Of a stretch of DNA of 64,000 nt, positions 53,601 to 62,120 are shown piece by piece. The translations under genes and the position numbers were made by a program. The notes under the pieces were generated by a model that worked only from the letters and a program-made list of their open reading frames with translations, had not been told where the DNA came from and did not search any database. Source of the DNA: Holophagae bacterium. Lineage in GTDB: Bacteria; Acidobacteriota; Holophagae; Acanthopleuribacterales; Acanthopleuribacteraceae. The stretch spans positions 1,054,001 through 1,118,000 of the forward strand of contig JAUIFE010000001.1 of NCBI GenBank assembly GCA_030429565.1. The letters are read 5' to 3'. Position 1 is the stretch's first letter. Each line of letters starts with the position of its first letter.

Positions 53601-55407
53601 TGTAACGCACAACCCGACCGCTTTCAGGGTCGAAACGGTTCAAACCGCCACCCAGGGTGCCCAACCACAGTGTTTGACGATCCTCGTCCACATGAATCGC
53701 AAAAATTCGATTATGGCTAATGCTGTGTTCATTGCCGGTTTCGTTGTGGAAGTTCTCAAAGCGTTTGCTGTCCGCCGACATCTTGGTTAGACCATTAAAA
53801 GTCGCAATCCAATAACGGCCTTGCCAGTCCTGAGTAATCTGCCAAACAAAATTGCCGGCGAGTGAATTCGGCTGCTCGGGCCGATGGTAAAAACGGCGGG
53901 CCAACCCTGTTTGGGGATCGAAAAGATTGAGACCATGGTCCGTGGCCACCCAAAATTGCTTGCGGTCGTCGATAAACAAACCCCGCACGCGGTCTGAGCT
54001 TAAGCTTTCCGGTTCCTCAGCATCGTAGCGGTATGCGCGAAAATTGCGCCGATCGACATCTAACACATTCAGGCCGCCCCCAATCGTCCCGATCCACAAC
54101 GCGTTTTGATCGTCGAACAACAAATCGGTAACACGTCCCGAGGTTAACGAACCCGTCGTACCCGGCTCCGCCGTAAAACGCGCCACCTGGCCGGCATTGC
54201 GATCAAAGCGGTTCAAACCGGCGTCGGTCCCAACCCAGAGGATCTTATCCGGTGCTTGCGGATCGGCTGCCATTGATCGGATTCGGTTGATTTGAGCCGC
54301 ATCCGGCGTATCGTCGGCAAAGCGATAGTGGTTAAATGCGCGCGATTCAGGATTGTGTTTGTTCAGCCCGCTAAAAGTACCCACCCATAACAAACCGGTA
54401 CGATCAATAAATAGTGACCACACGATATCGTGACATAAACTCGTAACCTCGGTTGGATCGTGGCGATACACGCGACTTTGACCACTGTCGAGGTCGTGGT
54501 TAATCAAACCGTCAAAGGTGCCAATCCAAAGGTCACGTGGTTCACCTACCGTCAAGGCGCGCACCCGTTTCAAGCCCGGCGTCGCTGCTTGCAAGGACAG
54601 CGCTACCGGTTCGCCTTTGCCTAATTCGGGATAGAAACGAAACAAACCGGCACCATCTGTTCCAACCAGCAAGTGCCCGCGTGGATCGCGCGCAATAGCG
54701 GTTACCGCACCGCCCAGGGTCGCCTCCGGGACCACCACCTGGAAACCCGTCCGGTCGGCGTCCAGTAACGCCAAGCCCGCGGCCGAACCCACCCACAGCC
54801 GGTTCTGATCATCCAGCAACAAGCTGCTGATCGTATCAGTTGGCAAGCTGTCGGGATCCAAGGATTGACGGCGATAAAACAGCAGGGAATCGCTATTCGG
54901 ACGCAAATAGGCCAAGCCCGCCTCTTCCGTGGCAATCCAAAGCCCGCCCTGCTTGTCCGCCTGCAGCGCTGTGACACGTGGCTCGGCAACAAAGTGGCTG
55001 TTGCGCAGCGGTAACGGCGTAAATTGCTCCATGATTTCGTCGAAGTAACACAAACCGGCGTCAGAACCGACCCACAGCCGGCCGCCCACGTCCTCCGTTA
55101 AAGCCGTAATCCAGTTGTCAACCAACCCACTCGGTGCGCCTTGGCGGCGTTTAAAAATGGTAAAGCGATAGCCGTCAAAGCGATTGAGGCCGTCTTGGGT
55201 TCCAAACCACATGTAACCACGGCTGTCCTGGAAGATCGCTTGCACTGTACTCTGGGAAAGACCGTTTTCGAGGGAAAAGCGCTCCAGGCGGATGTGCTTG
55301 ACCTGGGCCTGCAAGGCCGCCACATGCACCCATGAAAATAGCAAAAGCTTGGGAAGTATCCAGCGGCGTAAAAAAAACCGCGCGGCACATCCCGATGGAA
55401 CACCCAT
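50623..55407 (-). CDS. Giant hybrid sensor kinase: propeller, Y_Y_Y, HisKA-HATPase, REC, second kinase module
   Basis: A 1,594-residue membrane kinase. The signal peptide is about residues 1-33. About 14 Reg_prop repeats (WFGTQDGLNRFDG, WVGTDAGLNRFD) form two seven-bladed propellers up to ~730. A Y_Y_Y domain and a transmembrane helix (~817-837) follow. A HisKA has phospho-His874 in TSHELRTPLNG, then a HATPase (N-box NLIGNAVKFTD, G-box GGTGLGLAI). REC has phospho-Asp1191 in ILDIMMPG. A second dimerisation-like helix has His1310 in NLMHQVGNNLN, and a second HATPase has EDNGIGMD and GFGLHYCG. The start at 55407 has GAGG and keeps the signal; longer frames lack ribosome sites. The propeller likely senses extracellular polysaccharide. 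No DNA-binding output domain is attached. Confidence 0.88.
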   Translation of the reverse strand: MGVPSGCAARFFLRRWILPKLLLFSWVHVAALQAQVKHIRLERFSLENGLSQSTVQAIFQDSRGYMWFGTQDGLNRFDGYRFTIFKRRQGAPSGLVDNWITALTEDVGGRLWVGSDAGLCYFDEIMEQFTPLPLRNSHFVAEPRVTALQADKQGGLWIATEEAGLAYLRPNSDSLLFYRRQSLDPDSLPTDTISSLLLDDQNRLWVGSAAGLALLDADRTGFQVVVPEATLGGAVTAIARDPRGHLLVGTDGAGLFRFYPELGKGEPVALSLQAATPGLKRVRALTVGEPRDLWIGTFDGLINHDLDSGQSRVYRHDPTEVTSLCHDIVWSLFIDRTGLLWVGTFSGLNKHNPESRAFNHYRFADDTPDAAQINRIRSMAADPQAPDKILWVGTDAGLNRFDRNAGQVARFTAEPGTTGSLTSGRVTDLLFDDQNALWIGTIGGGLNVLDVDRRNFRAYRYDAEEPESLSSDRVRGLFIDDRKQFWVATDHGLNLFDPQTGLARRFYHRPEQPNSLAGNFVWQITQDWQGRYWIATFNGLTKMSADSKRFENFHNETGNEHSISHNRIFAIHVDEDRQTLWLGTLGGGLNRFDPESGRVVRYNESHGMPNDVVYGILEDDEHQLWISTNLGISRFNPENEVFRNYRAQDGLQNNEFNNTAYLRLASGELFFGGINGFNLFQPTEIRDNTLPPPVVLTRFLRYNQEVPLRRESEASPLLRPIDHMDALNLDFEDGVFSFEFAALDYADPTQNRYAYMLEGLDQSWIYTDASRRFATYTNLDPGSYRFRVIAGNRDGVWNQTGKAIDIQIAPPLWRSRPALVLYVGLLMTLLVFIYQNQRRKLALARALSDRQRQINESLLQVNALKDQFLANTSHELRTPLNGIIGLAETLRDGVAGPLPAEANKQLGTIVAFGRRLSNLVNDILDFAKLRHHQLELNCQPVDLHVLVDQVFQVATPLINRKKIKLLNNVSPRTPLVWGDEQRLEQVLFNLIGNAVKFTDEGRIEVRAEIRKNFLTLSVADTGVGIAESDQERIFESFEQLSMPESGAHGGTGLGLAICREIVERHGGRIWVDSSPGAGSTFSFSLPLKPVVTQRAAPVPLATANEEEREGDPHIGLPEPAESGGACRGRILIVDDEPVNRQVLSSHLVLAGYQVEEVTNGQDTLTRLSLSLDEEIAAVPEGEIALDLIILDIMMPGISGYEVCRQIRKVYPEQDLPILFLSARNQAKDLAAGFAAGGSDFLNKPIIKSELLARVKHHLSLLEGARLLETKVRTRTAELRETLQKLVEAQRRLLDQAHDAGMAEMAANLMHQVGNNLNNMVSSAEQVVLLADGGQPIELLQRLNGLLEEHETDLATFLTEDERGRKLPDALRRLVGHLAEWRHEIHGESVQLATQVDKLGEVLRAQEQFLQVPRFKTKTDINQTVAEMLEMEETYFKNQGIFVRSELNPLPPLSLEKPRLCHVLLFVLKNAAEALLQHEQLSTRWISVETNLDEDGCVITVEDNGIGMDRNQLQHMYREGYSTKENHLGFGLHYCGNTMREMGGRIEIDSAGVARGARVRLWLPLDEAALQGQRPKAVAEVDSDPGEVAVEVGRR

Positions 55408-55620
55408 ATCGGCCTCGGAAAGAGGATTTTTAAGCTGTCGTCGTATGGCCATTTTTAGCACAGATAGTGGGCGATTACCAGTTGCGCAGACGTCTCCCGG
55501 TCGTCCATCTCGCTTCCCTATTACAAGCCGCACTACCATCACAGTAAAAACAACAACCTTGGAAAAAACCTGCCCAAAAAGGCGCGCGGACCCCGCTTCA
55601 TGCGAACCCGCGCAACCCGA

Positions 55621-58600
55621 TTACGGTTTGCTATCGAATTGGAACGACGCACCAAACGGCTGCTTGGCCACCTCATCCGCAAAAGGTTTCACTTGGTCGT
55701 TTAGAAATGCTTCGTAGCGCGGTAACCATTCGGTCAACGCTTCTTCCGCCCGCTCCAGGTAACGGAGCTGGGTCGGCGTCGGCGCCAATGGTCCGCTAAA
55801 ACACTTGCTACCGGCATCGTTGATAAAACCCCAAATGTGTTGGTCACTCTGAATGCCTTTGGCCGACGGTGCCACCCAAAACTCTGCCTCCAGCGTGTTT
55901 TGGTCCCGCAAAAGCTCACGACCGGCGCGAAGCAACGCATGCTCCTTGAGCAATCGCTTGCGTGCCGTTTCCGGTTCGTCGATAAGCGTCGCCGAAACCC
56001 GTTTCTCCAAAAGCGCTAGGTCGCCGCGAATACGCGCTAAACGACGCAGAATCAGAACCGCTTTGTCGTTGAGTTGTGTCCATCGCTCAACTACCGCCTT
56101 GCGCGCTGCAACATCCAAACTACCTTCCGCAAGGTTGGCGTGGGCCAGAACGGTCACCGTATCGCTCACCGTTTGCTCACCCAGAGTCACCTTTACTTGG
56201 TACCGGCCTGGCACGACTTCAAACGTGCGTGCGGTGCTTTTAAAAGGATTACTTTCATCGACCGGCGCCGCAAGCACTGGATCGGTTTGCAAGTTCCAGT
56301 TGATGCGGTTGAAACCACGGTAGGCTTTGGTGAAGAAACGCCGAATACGTTGGTCGCCGTCGAAGATCTGCACCTCGAACATCGCCTCTTCATCGGGGTC
56401 CACCTTGTCTTTTTCCTCGTCGCCCTCTGGCTTGGGTGTTTTTTTCGCCGTCAGGGTCGGTAAACCGTCCCCCTGAGTTTTAACCGCTTCCGCGCGTTCG
56501 GCGCGACGCTTTTTAGCTTGCCGTTCTTTCTCTACTTCTTTGTCAAAATAAGGCAGTTTTTCTTGATCGGCGAATACGTCAAACCAAGCGCCGTAGGTTT
56601 CGTTTTGGCCTTGGTAATCGCCCCAGCCGACCGAGACGCCACCTTTCATTGGCTGCACGACATAAGGTTGCGCCGGTTGTGGCGGCAACAGTTGCAAGTC
56701 CGCACGCATTTTACCGGCAACGAGCGCACGAAGCGGTCGCACATCGTCAAGTATGTAAATGCCACGACCGTGGGTTCCGATCACCAAATCGTGTTCGCGT
56801 TCTTGGAACGCCAGATCCATCACCGAGGTCGTTGGCAACCCAAAGGTCCATTTGAACCACTGCTTCCCACTGTTCAGCGAGATGAACAACCCGAACTCAG
56901 TTCCCAGATAAAGCAATTCAGGCGTTACCGGGTCCTGAATCAGCGATAAGGCGTAACCCGACACGCCTTCAACCGCCAAGCCTTGCCAACTATCGCCGTA
57001 ATTATCGGTACGGTAGACATAGGTGCCAAAATCCGAGCGGCGATGGTTGTCAAACACCACAAACGCCGTCCCTTCGTTGTGTTTGGACGCATGAATGTGG
57101 GCCACCCACGGATGTTTGGGTAAATTGCGAATTTTGCCCTCAAGGGATTGCCACTTTGCCCCCGCATCGCGCCTCAGCCACAATCGGCCGTCGTCGGTAC
57201 CCACCCACAACAGGCCGGCCTTAGTGGGACTCGGCCGTATCGCTGTGATGGTGGTGTAATTTTCAGCCGCCGTTACATCAAGTGTCAGACCCCCACTTTT
57301 GTGTTGTTGGCGCCATTCCGGCTTGTTGGTAGTTAAGTCCGGACTGATCGCCCGCCAAGTGTGGCCGTGGTCGTCCGATTGCATCACCATCTGCGCACCG
57401 TAATAAACGCGTCCCGCTTGAATAGGATCAATCGCTAAACCGGCACTCCAGTTGTAACGCAACGGCACACCATCTACCAGCGGCGGCGGTGCCGCCAAGT
57501 GGTTTAGTCCGCTTTTGGCGTCCCAGCGAACCAGATTCCCGCCTTGCCACATGGCGTAACCCGTGTCCGCCTCGTGCGGATCAGGCAGCGTATCAAACCC
57601 GTCGCCGAAGCTCAACATTTCCCAAAAATGGTTGCGAATGCCCGCACCCCGCCGAACTTCACTCGGACCGCGCCAGGAGCCATTGTCTTGAAGCCCGCCA
57701 TACACGCGATAGGGATCGGCGTTGTCGACCGCAATGTGGTAGAACTGGGCCAAGGGAAGGTTTGCGACAAAACGAAATGTATCGCCTTGGTCGTGGCTTT
57801 CAGCCACGCCCCCGTCATTGCCAAGGTACAGGTGGAAGGGATTGGCCGGGTTGATCCAAATCGCGTGATAGTCCACATGGATTTTAGGCCACTGGGCCCC
57901 CTTGAGTGGCGCAAAGGTCCGACCGCCGTCAGTACTTAGGTTAACCAGTGTTTCCTTTTTATAAATCCGGTTGGGATCTTCTGGATCAACCTGAATGCGG
58001 CAGTAATAGAAGGGTCGGTCGGCTATGCCGGTTTCCCGATTCACAGTTTGGAACGAAAACCCGCCGTCATCGGAGCGCAGGAAGACACTTTGTTGGGCCT
58101 CAACTAACGCATAGACGCGGCGATTGTCGGAAGGTGCGATTGCCAGCGAAATGCGGCCCAGTTCACCCTTCGGCAAACCATCCTCGGGTTCCAAACGTTG
58201 CCAGGTCGCCCCCGCATCAACACTGCGGTAGAGACCGGAACCCGGCCCCCCGGACTTGAAAAAGTGCGGCCAACGTCGAAACTGCCACATCGCGGCGAAG
58301 AGTTTGTTGGGATTGCGCGGATCCATGACAATGTCGGTACAGCCGGTTCTTTCATCTTTGTAGAGAATTTTTTGCCAGGTTTTGCCACCGTCATTTGTTT
58401 TGAACAAGCCGCGTTCGGGGTTTTCACCCCAGAGTTTACCTAGTGCGGCCACGTAGAGAGTTTGGCTGTCGGTGGGATCGATCATGATGCGGTTGATCCG
58501 CTCGGTATTGGAAAGACCCATATGTTCCCACGTTTTGCCACCATCCTGGGAACGGTAGACACCGTTGCCGATGGACACGCTGTTGCGAACGTTGCCTTCA

Positions 58601-58953
58601 CCGGTCCCGACCCAAATCGTTTGCGGCCGTTGTGGATCGAGACACAAGGCGCCAATTGCGTGAACCGGCTGATCGTCAAATACGGGTTCGAAATTGAGGC
58701 CGGCATTGGTACTTTTCCAAACACCACCGGTGGCGGTTCCCACATAAACCACGCGGGGATTGTCGGGGACGGCGGTAATGGCGGTGATGCGGCCGCTCAT
58801 TCCGGCGGGACCGATGGCGCGAGCCTCAAAGCCGGCCAAAAGTTGGGCATCAAAATCGGTTTCGGCGGCGGCGAGGCTAAAGGTAAGGGTAAAGACCGCT
58901 AGAAGGGCGAGGGCCGGCCGCGGGGCCCTCATGCCATAACACTGAAATATCAT
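55621..58953 (-). CDS. Secreted sortilin/VPS10-like BNR propeller protein
   Basis: A 1,110-residue exported protein. A signal peptide with core ALALLAVFTLTFSLAAA opens it. Residues about 35-750 carry many Asp-box/BNR motifs (YRSQDGGKTWEHM, FKTNDGGKTWQKI, YRSVDAGATWQRL, SDDHGHTWRAI). These form the large sortilin-type propeller seen in bacterial proteins often named glycosyl hydrolase without tested activity. Residues about 800-1110 are a mixed beta and helical C-terminal domain. GAGG six bases upstream favours ATG 58953; a longer frame to 59115 has no clean signal. No conserved catalytic pair was seen, so binding is as likely as hydrolysis. It lies about 200 bases upstream of the sensor kinase in the same direction and could be its partner. 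Confidence 0.75.
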   Translation of the reverse strand: MIFQCYGMRAPRPALALLAVFTLTFSLAAAETDFDAQLLAGFEARAIGPAGMSGRITAITAVPDNPRVVYVGTATGGVWKSTNAGLNFEPVFDDQPVHAIGALCLDPQRPQTIWVGTGEGNVRNSVSIGNGVYRSQDGGKTWEHMGLSNTERINRIMIDPTDSQTLYVAALGKLWGENPERGLFKTNDGGKTWQKILYKDERTGCTDIVMDPRNPNKLFAAMWQFRRWPHFFKSGGPGSGLYRSVDAGATWQRLEPEDGLPKGELGRISLAIAPSDNRRVYALVEAQQSVFLRSDDGGFSFQTVNRETGIADRPFYYCRIQVDPEDPNRIYKKETLVNLSTDGGRTFAPLKGAQWPKIHVDYHAIWINPANPFHLYLGNDGGVAESHDQGDTFRFVANLPLAQFYHIAVDNADPYRVYGGLQDNGSWRGPSEVRRGAGIRNHFWEMLSFGDGFDTLPDPHEADTGYAMWQGGNLVRWDAKSGLNHLAAPPPLVDGVPLRYNWSAGLAIDPIQAGRVYYGAQMVMQSDDHGHTWRAISPDLTTNKPEWRQQHKSGGLTLDVTAAENYTTITAIRPSPTKAGLLWVGTDDGRLWLRRDAGAKWQSLEGKIRNLPKHPWVAHIHASKHNEGTAFVVFDNHRRSDFGTYVYRTDNYGDSWQGLAVEGVSGYALSLIQDPVTPELLYLGTEFGLFISLNSGKQWFKWTFGLPTTSVMDLAFQEREHDLVIGTHGRGIYILDDVRPLRALVAGKMRADLQLLPPQPAQPYVVQPMKGGVSVGWGDYQGQNETYGAWFDVFADQEKLPYFDKEVEKERQAKKRRAERAEAVKTQGDGLPTLTAKKTPKPEGDEEKDKVDPDEEAMFEVQIFDGDQRIRRFFTKAYRGFNRINWNLQTDPVLAAPVDESNPFKSTARTFEVVPGRYQVKVTLGEQTVSDTVTVLAHANLAEGSLDVAARKAVVERWTQLNDKAVLILRRLARIRGDLALLEKRVSATLIDEPETARKRLLKEHALLRAGRELLRDQNTLEAEFWVAPSAKGIQSDQHIWGFINDAGSKCFSGPLAPTPTQLRYLERAEEALTEWLPRYEAFLNDQVKPFADEVAKQPFGASFQFDSKP

Positions 58954-59268
58954 GCTAAACCTCATTTTTTTTACTTCGCGCGCGAAAGCGGGCTCGTGGC
59001 GCCGGTCATTGGATGGCATCGGCCGACCCGTCGGCGAAGATGAAATGTCATACGTTGTAATGCCGATCCCTATTCTAGCCTGCATTTCGAACCAAAGGCT
59101 CGATGGGACAAGCAAAAACTTCGCGATTCAAGACGCCACGGGAGCCGGCCTATGATCACCAAACCCAAAACGTAGCAAAGCCGGCAGACTGACTGACGCA
59201 ATGAGTATGGGAAAAGGGGAAGCAATGAAGGCATCGGTCCATGGGGGGTAATGGTGGGGGGTGGGGGG

Positions 59269-59718
59269 TAATGGGACAGTCTTTTGCAAGCCGCTGCTTT
59301 CTTTCAGCCTCGCCGGATCCGCTACTAGGCTGAGTTAACCCGTTCCTTAATGACTTAGAGCAGCACAGTCGCCAAGGGGGTAATGGAGGTAATGGGACAG
59401 TCTTTTGCAAGCCGCTGCATTCTTTCAGTCTCGCCGGATCCGCGACTAGGCTGAGTTAACCCGTTCCTTAATGACTGACAGGGGGTAATGGGACAGTCTT
59501 TTGCAAGCCGCTGCTTTCTTTCAGCCTCGCCGGATCCGCTACTAGGCTGAGTTAACCCGTTCCTTAATGACTTAGAGCAGCACAGTCGCCAAGGGGGTAA
59601 TGGAGGGGGTAATGGGACAGGCTTTTGCAAGCCGCTGCATTCTTTCAGTCTCGCCGGATCCGCGACTAGGCTGAGTTAACCCGTTCCTTAATGACTGACA
59701 GCAGCACAGTCGCCAAGC
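59269..59718 (+). repeat. Array of four alternating ~96-124-bp direct repeats upstream of the RAYT gene
   Basis: TAATGGGACAG starts units at 59269, 59390, 59486 and 59610. Each unit has TTTTGCAAGCCGCTGC, a CGCCGGATCCGC block, GGCTGAGTTAACCCGTTCC and CTTAATGACT. Units 1 and 3 share one set of variants (CTTTCTTTCAGCC, GCTACTAGG) and units 2 and 4 another (CATTCTTTCAGTC, GCGACTAGG). The array is therefore a duplication of a dimer offset by about 217-220 bases. G-runs of variable length separate the units. Confidence 0.88.
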
Positions 59719-60266
59719 AGGAAGCAGGCAGGTACATTATTTGGCCTTGCCCAAGTGGACGCGTAATGACCGGAATAGCGAAATAGGAACTTTCAGTCAC
59801 TGTCTCTGCAAAGTTTGTGCACCACCTTTCAATCTTACCAGCACGCAAAAAGGCAATCCTTAGCAAGCCTTCTAGCTCCTAACAATTAGCCACTGCTAAC
59901 AACGCCCCCAAAAAAAACAGCATCACACATTTTCTTAACTGCTACAATTTACTCGCCAAACCCCGCTCGGAGATAAATGCTAAAGAATTTTTCGGTCAAA
60001 AACAAAACAGCAAGACACAGGCAACTCGAAAAGAATCCGATAAAGGGACCTTCTCTGAAATGCCGACCCCAATGGAAAAAGGAAAGCAAGCACTCTTTCC
60101 TTTGGATCGTTAACCTGCGTTCCACCTCAACGACAATGCCCACTTGTCAACAATATGAGGCCTTCACCGCCGGATGGGGATTTTATGCCCCATCGGCAAT
60201 GCACAGAAAAACGATTGCAACTCAAACCCACCGATTCAACGGTTTGCCTTTGCTTGGAGGCGTCTG

Positions 60267-61211
60267 ATGAGTCGGAGACCCCGCATTAAACCCGATCGCC
60301 CCAGCGTTTATTACCATGTCATGACCAGAACCGCCCAGCAGGAGCTTTACTTCAAGGAAAGTATCAGTCCTGGGTTCAAAGAAGTAATGATCCGTATCTT
60401 CCAGAATATGTGCGATGTGTACTACATTCGTGTGTTCGCCTGGGTGGTCATGGATAACCACTATCACCTTTGTCTGCAGGTCCAAAAACCACCAAAAGAT
60501 CGTAATGACCTTAAGCGTCGATTTGACTGCCTTCAAAAGCACAACAAAAGCCCTCGAAAGTGGCAACCGGAACTGGCCGATTCGTGCTATGAGCGCTTCA
60601 CCGACCTCTCGCGGTTCATGAGTTCCGTCAATTCACGCATTGCAAAAGCATTCAATCGTTCTCGAGAAACTAGCGGACACCTTTGGGGTGGCCGTTACAA
60701 GAGCAAGATCATCGAAAACGAATCTAGTTTGCTAAAGGTCATGTGTTACATCGAACAAAATCCGGTAAAAGCCGGTTTATGCGCAGCACCATCAACGTAC
60801 CCCTGGTGCTCCGCCGGCCGGCTTCGAATAAGGCAAGCCCAGCAGACGGTAATTCAACCGCCAGCTATCGATTTTCTCGGAAATATCGCTCCCAACAAAC
60901 GTGCGCAAGCTTATGTGGAATGGGTTGACGATTTAGCTTGCCAAATGAATTCGCCGGTAATTTCACCAAGGAAAAAACCAAACTACCCACTCTCTAACAA
61001 CCAAATTCGTGAATGGCGAAACCAATTTGAAGCAGGCGAACCGGAGGATTGGTCAAGCCAAGCATTTGGCTCGACAGCTTTTCACCTTGAAATAACACTT
61101 GAGGAACAGGCCAAAACAAAACGCATGACGAACCAACGAAACCAGGCAGTGAAACGAAGGCGAATAGACCGTACTAGGCGGTTACCCTCATCGGAACCGC
61201 CAACCACATAA
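60267..61211 (+). CDS. REP-associated tyrosine transposase (RAYT, Y1/HUH family)
   Basis: A 314-residue transposase of the TnpA_REP/Y1 group. The HUH motif is DNHYHL (His65, His67), and the probable catalytic tyrosine is Tyr144 in GGRYKSKII. The usual IEQNPVKAGL and HLWGGRY blocks are present, and the N-terminal RPSVYYHVMTR block is typical. GGAGG six bases before ATG 60267 fixes the start. RAYTs mobilise or maintain short palindromic repeats as single-stranded DNA. This gene sits between two unrelated direct-repeat arrays (59269-59718 and 61526-61804), which are candidate substrates. The enzyme looks intact. The C-terminal ~110 residues are basic and less conserved. Confidence 0.9.
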   Translation: MSRRPRIKPDRPSVYYHVMTRTAQQELYFKESISPGFKEVMIRIFQNMCDVYYIRVFAWVVMDNHYHLCLQVQKPPKDRNDLKRRFDCLQKHNKSPRKWQPELADSCYERFTDLSRFMSSVNSRIAKAFNRSRETSGHLWGGRYKSKIIENESSLLKVMCYIEQNPVKAGLCAAPSTYPWCSAGRLRIRQAQQTVIQPPAIDFLGNIAPNKRAQAYVEWVDDLACQMNSPVISPRKKPNYPLSNNQIREWRNQFEAGEPEDWSSQAFGSTAFHLEITLEEQAKTKRMTNQRNQAVKRRRIDRTRRLPSSEPPTT

Positions 61212-62120
61212 CCCCAACAATTCAAACAACTTAAAACACCCCTCTCTCAAGGGTCGATATCCCTGTGCCTGAACCAAACAAATTGGTTCGATGAATTTTC
61301 CACCACTGTCTCCCCCAATGAGCGAGGGCACCAATGTTGCACCATTTCGGCAGGTATCTGACTGTTCCGACCGTTGGATACACCTGTCACCAGCTTTGTA
61401 ATTCAACCTATTGGAAAAATGGAACCACCGCTTTGCTTTTTTTGTGCACAACCCTTTGTTTTTTGCCTGCTGAAGAGGATTGGCACCAGCCGCCCTCTCA
61501 CTGCCCGAAGCCCTCTATTTCCTGATTGTTGTAGATGACTGCACCCACTGCCCTTTTCACCCACTGCCCTTTTTCCTGCTTGTTGTAGCTGACTGGCACC
61601 TACTGCCCCCTCTGCTCTCTTACCGCCCTGCCCCTGCCCTGCTCGAAACCCTTTATTTTCTGCTTGTTGTAGATGACTGGCACCTATTGCCCCTCTCTGC
61701 TCTCTTACCGCCCTACCCCTGTCCTGCTCGAAACCCTTTATTTTCTGCTTGTTGTAGATGACTGGCACCTATTGCCCCTATTGCCCCTATTGCCCCTATT
61801 GCCCACAAATGCCCTGCATATTGAAAAGTGCCGGAACCACCAGAACCTCCGGCTGAACATAGTTGGAGACTTTAGATCCGTGAAAAAGCCGTTTTGGTGT
61901 GCTCGCCTACAAAGCAAAACCTTTTCCAGCAACGGCTTATCCCTCAGCACTCGCAGCCACCACCGGGAACGGGTATAATGGCGAGTTTGAAAGTTTCTGT
62001 GCCACCGTCTCGCCGAAGGCATCGGCTTGGGTTCAGGTGATCTCGGCCTTCAGCCGGGCCGCGTCCAGCACAGTGATACCGCAGCCAAAGTACTGCTGAA
62101 ATTAATGTTAAGTGACATCC
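61212..62120. other. Intergenic region with repeats and a -10 element before the SMC-associated genes
   Basis: About 900 bases: the repeat array (61526-61804), then unique sequence. TATAAT at 61974-61979, with no clear -35, would start a transcript near 61986 and a ~135-base leader for the gene at 62121. No other gene was recognised. Confidence 0.5.
61526..61804 (-). repeat. Direct-repeat array downstream of the RAYT gene, ending in a 9-bp tandem
   Basis: TTGTTGTAG starts units at 61526, 61580, 61664 and 61749 (offsets 54, 84, 85). Full units include GACTGGCACCTATTGCCCC, in which GGCA and TGCC can pair, and CTGCTCGAAACCC. The last unit runs into three copies plus a partial one of TATTGCCCC (61770-61804). 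Read on the - strand, units begin GGGGCAATAGGTGCCAGTC, similar to the + strand GGGGTAATGGGACAGTC of the left array. Confidence 0.82.

Noticed and set aside
59977..60267. Open frame of 96 codons running into the RAYT start
   Set aside because: No ribosome site or domain; probably the untranslated leader of the transposase gene.
59269..61804. Repeat arrays considered as CRISPR arrays
   Set aside because: Units are 54-124 bases long with irregular spacing, the sequence between them is itself repeated, and no cas genes are present; a Y1 transposase explains them better.
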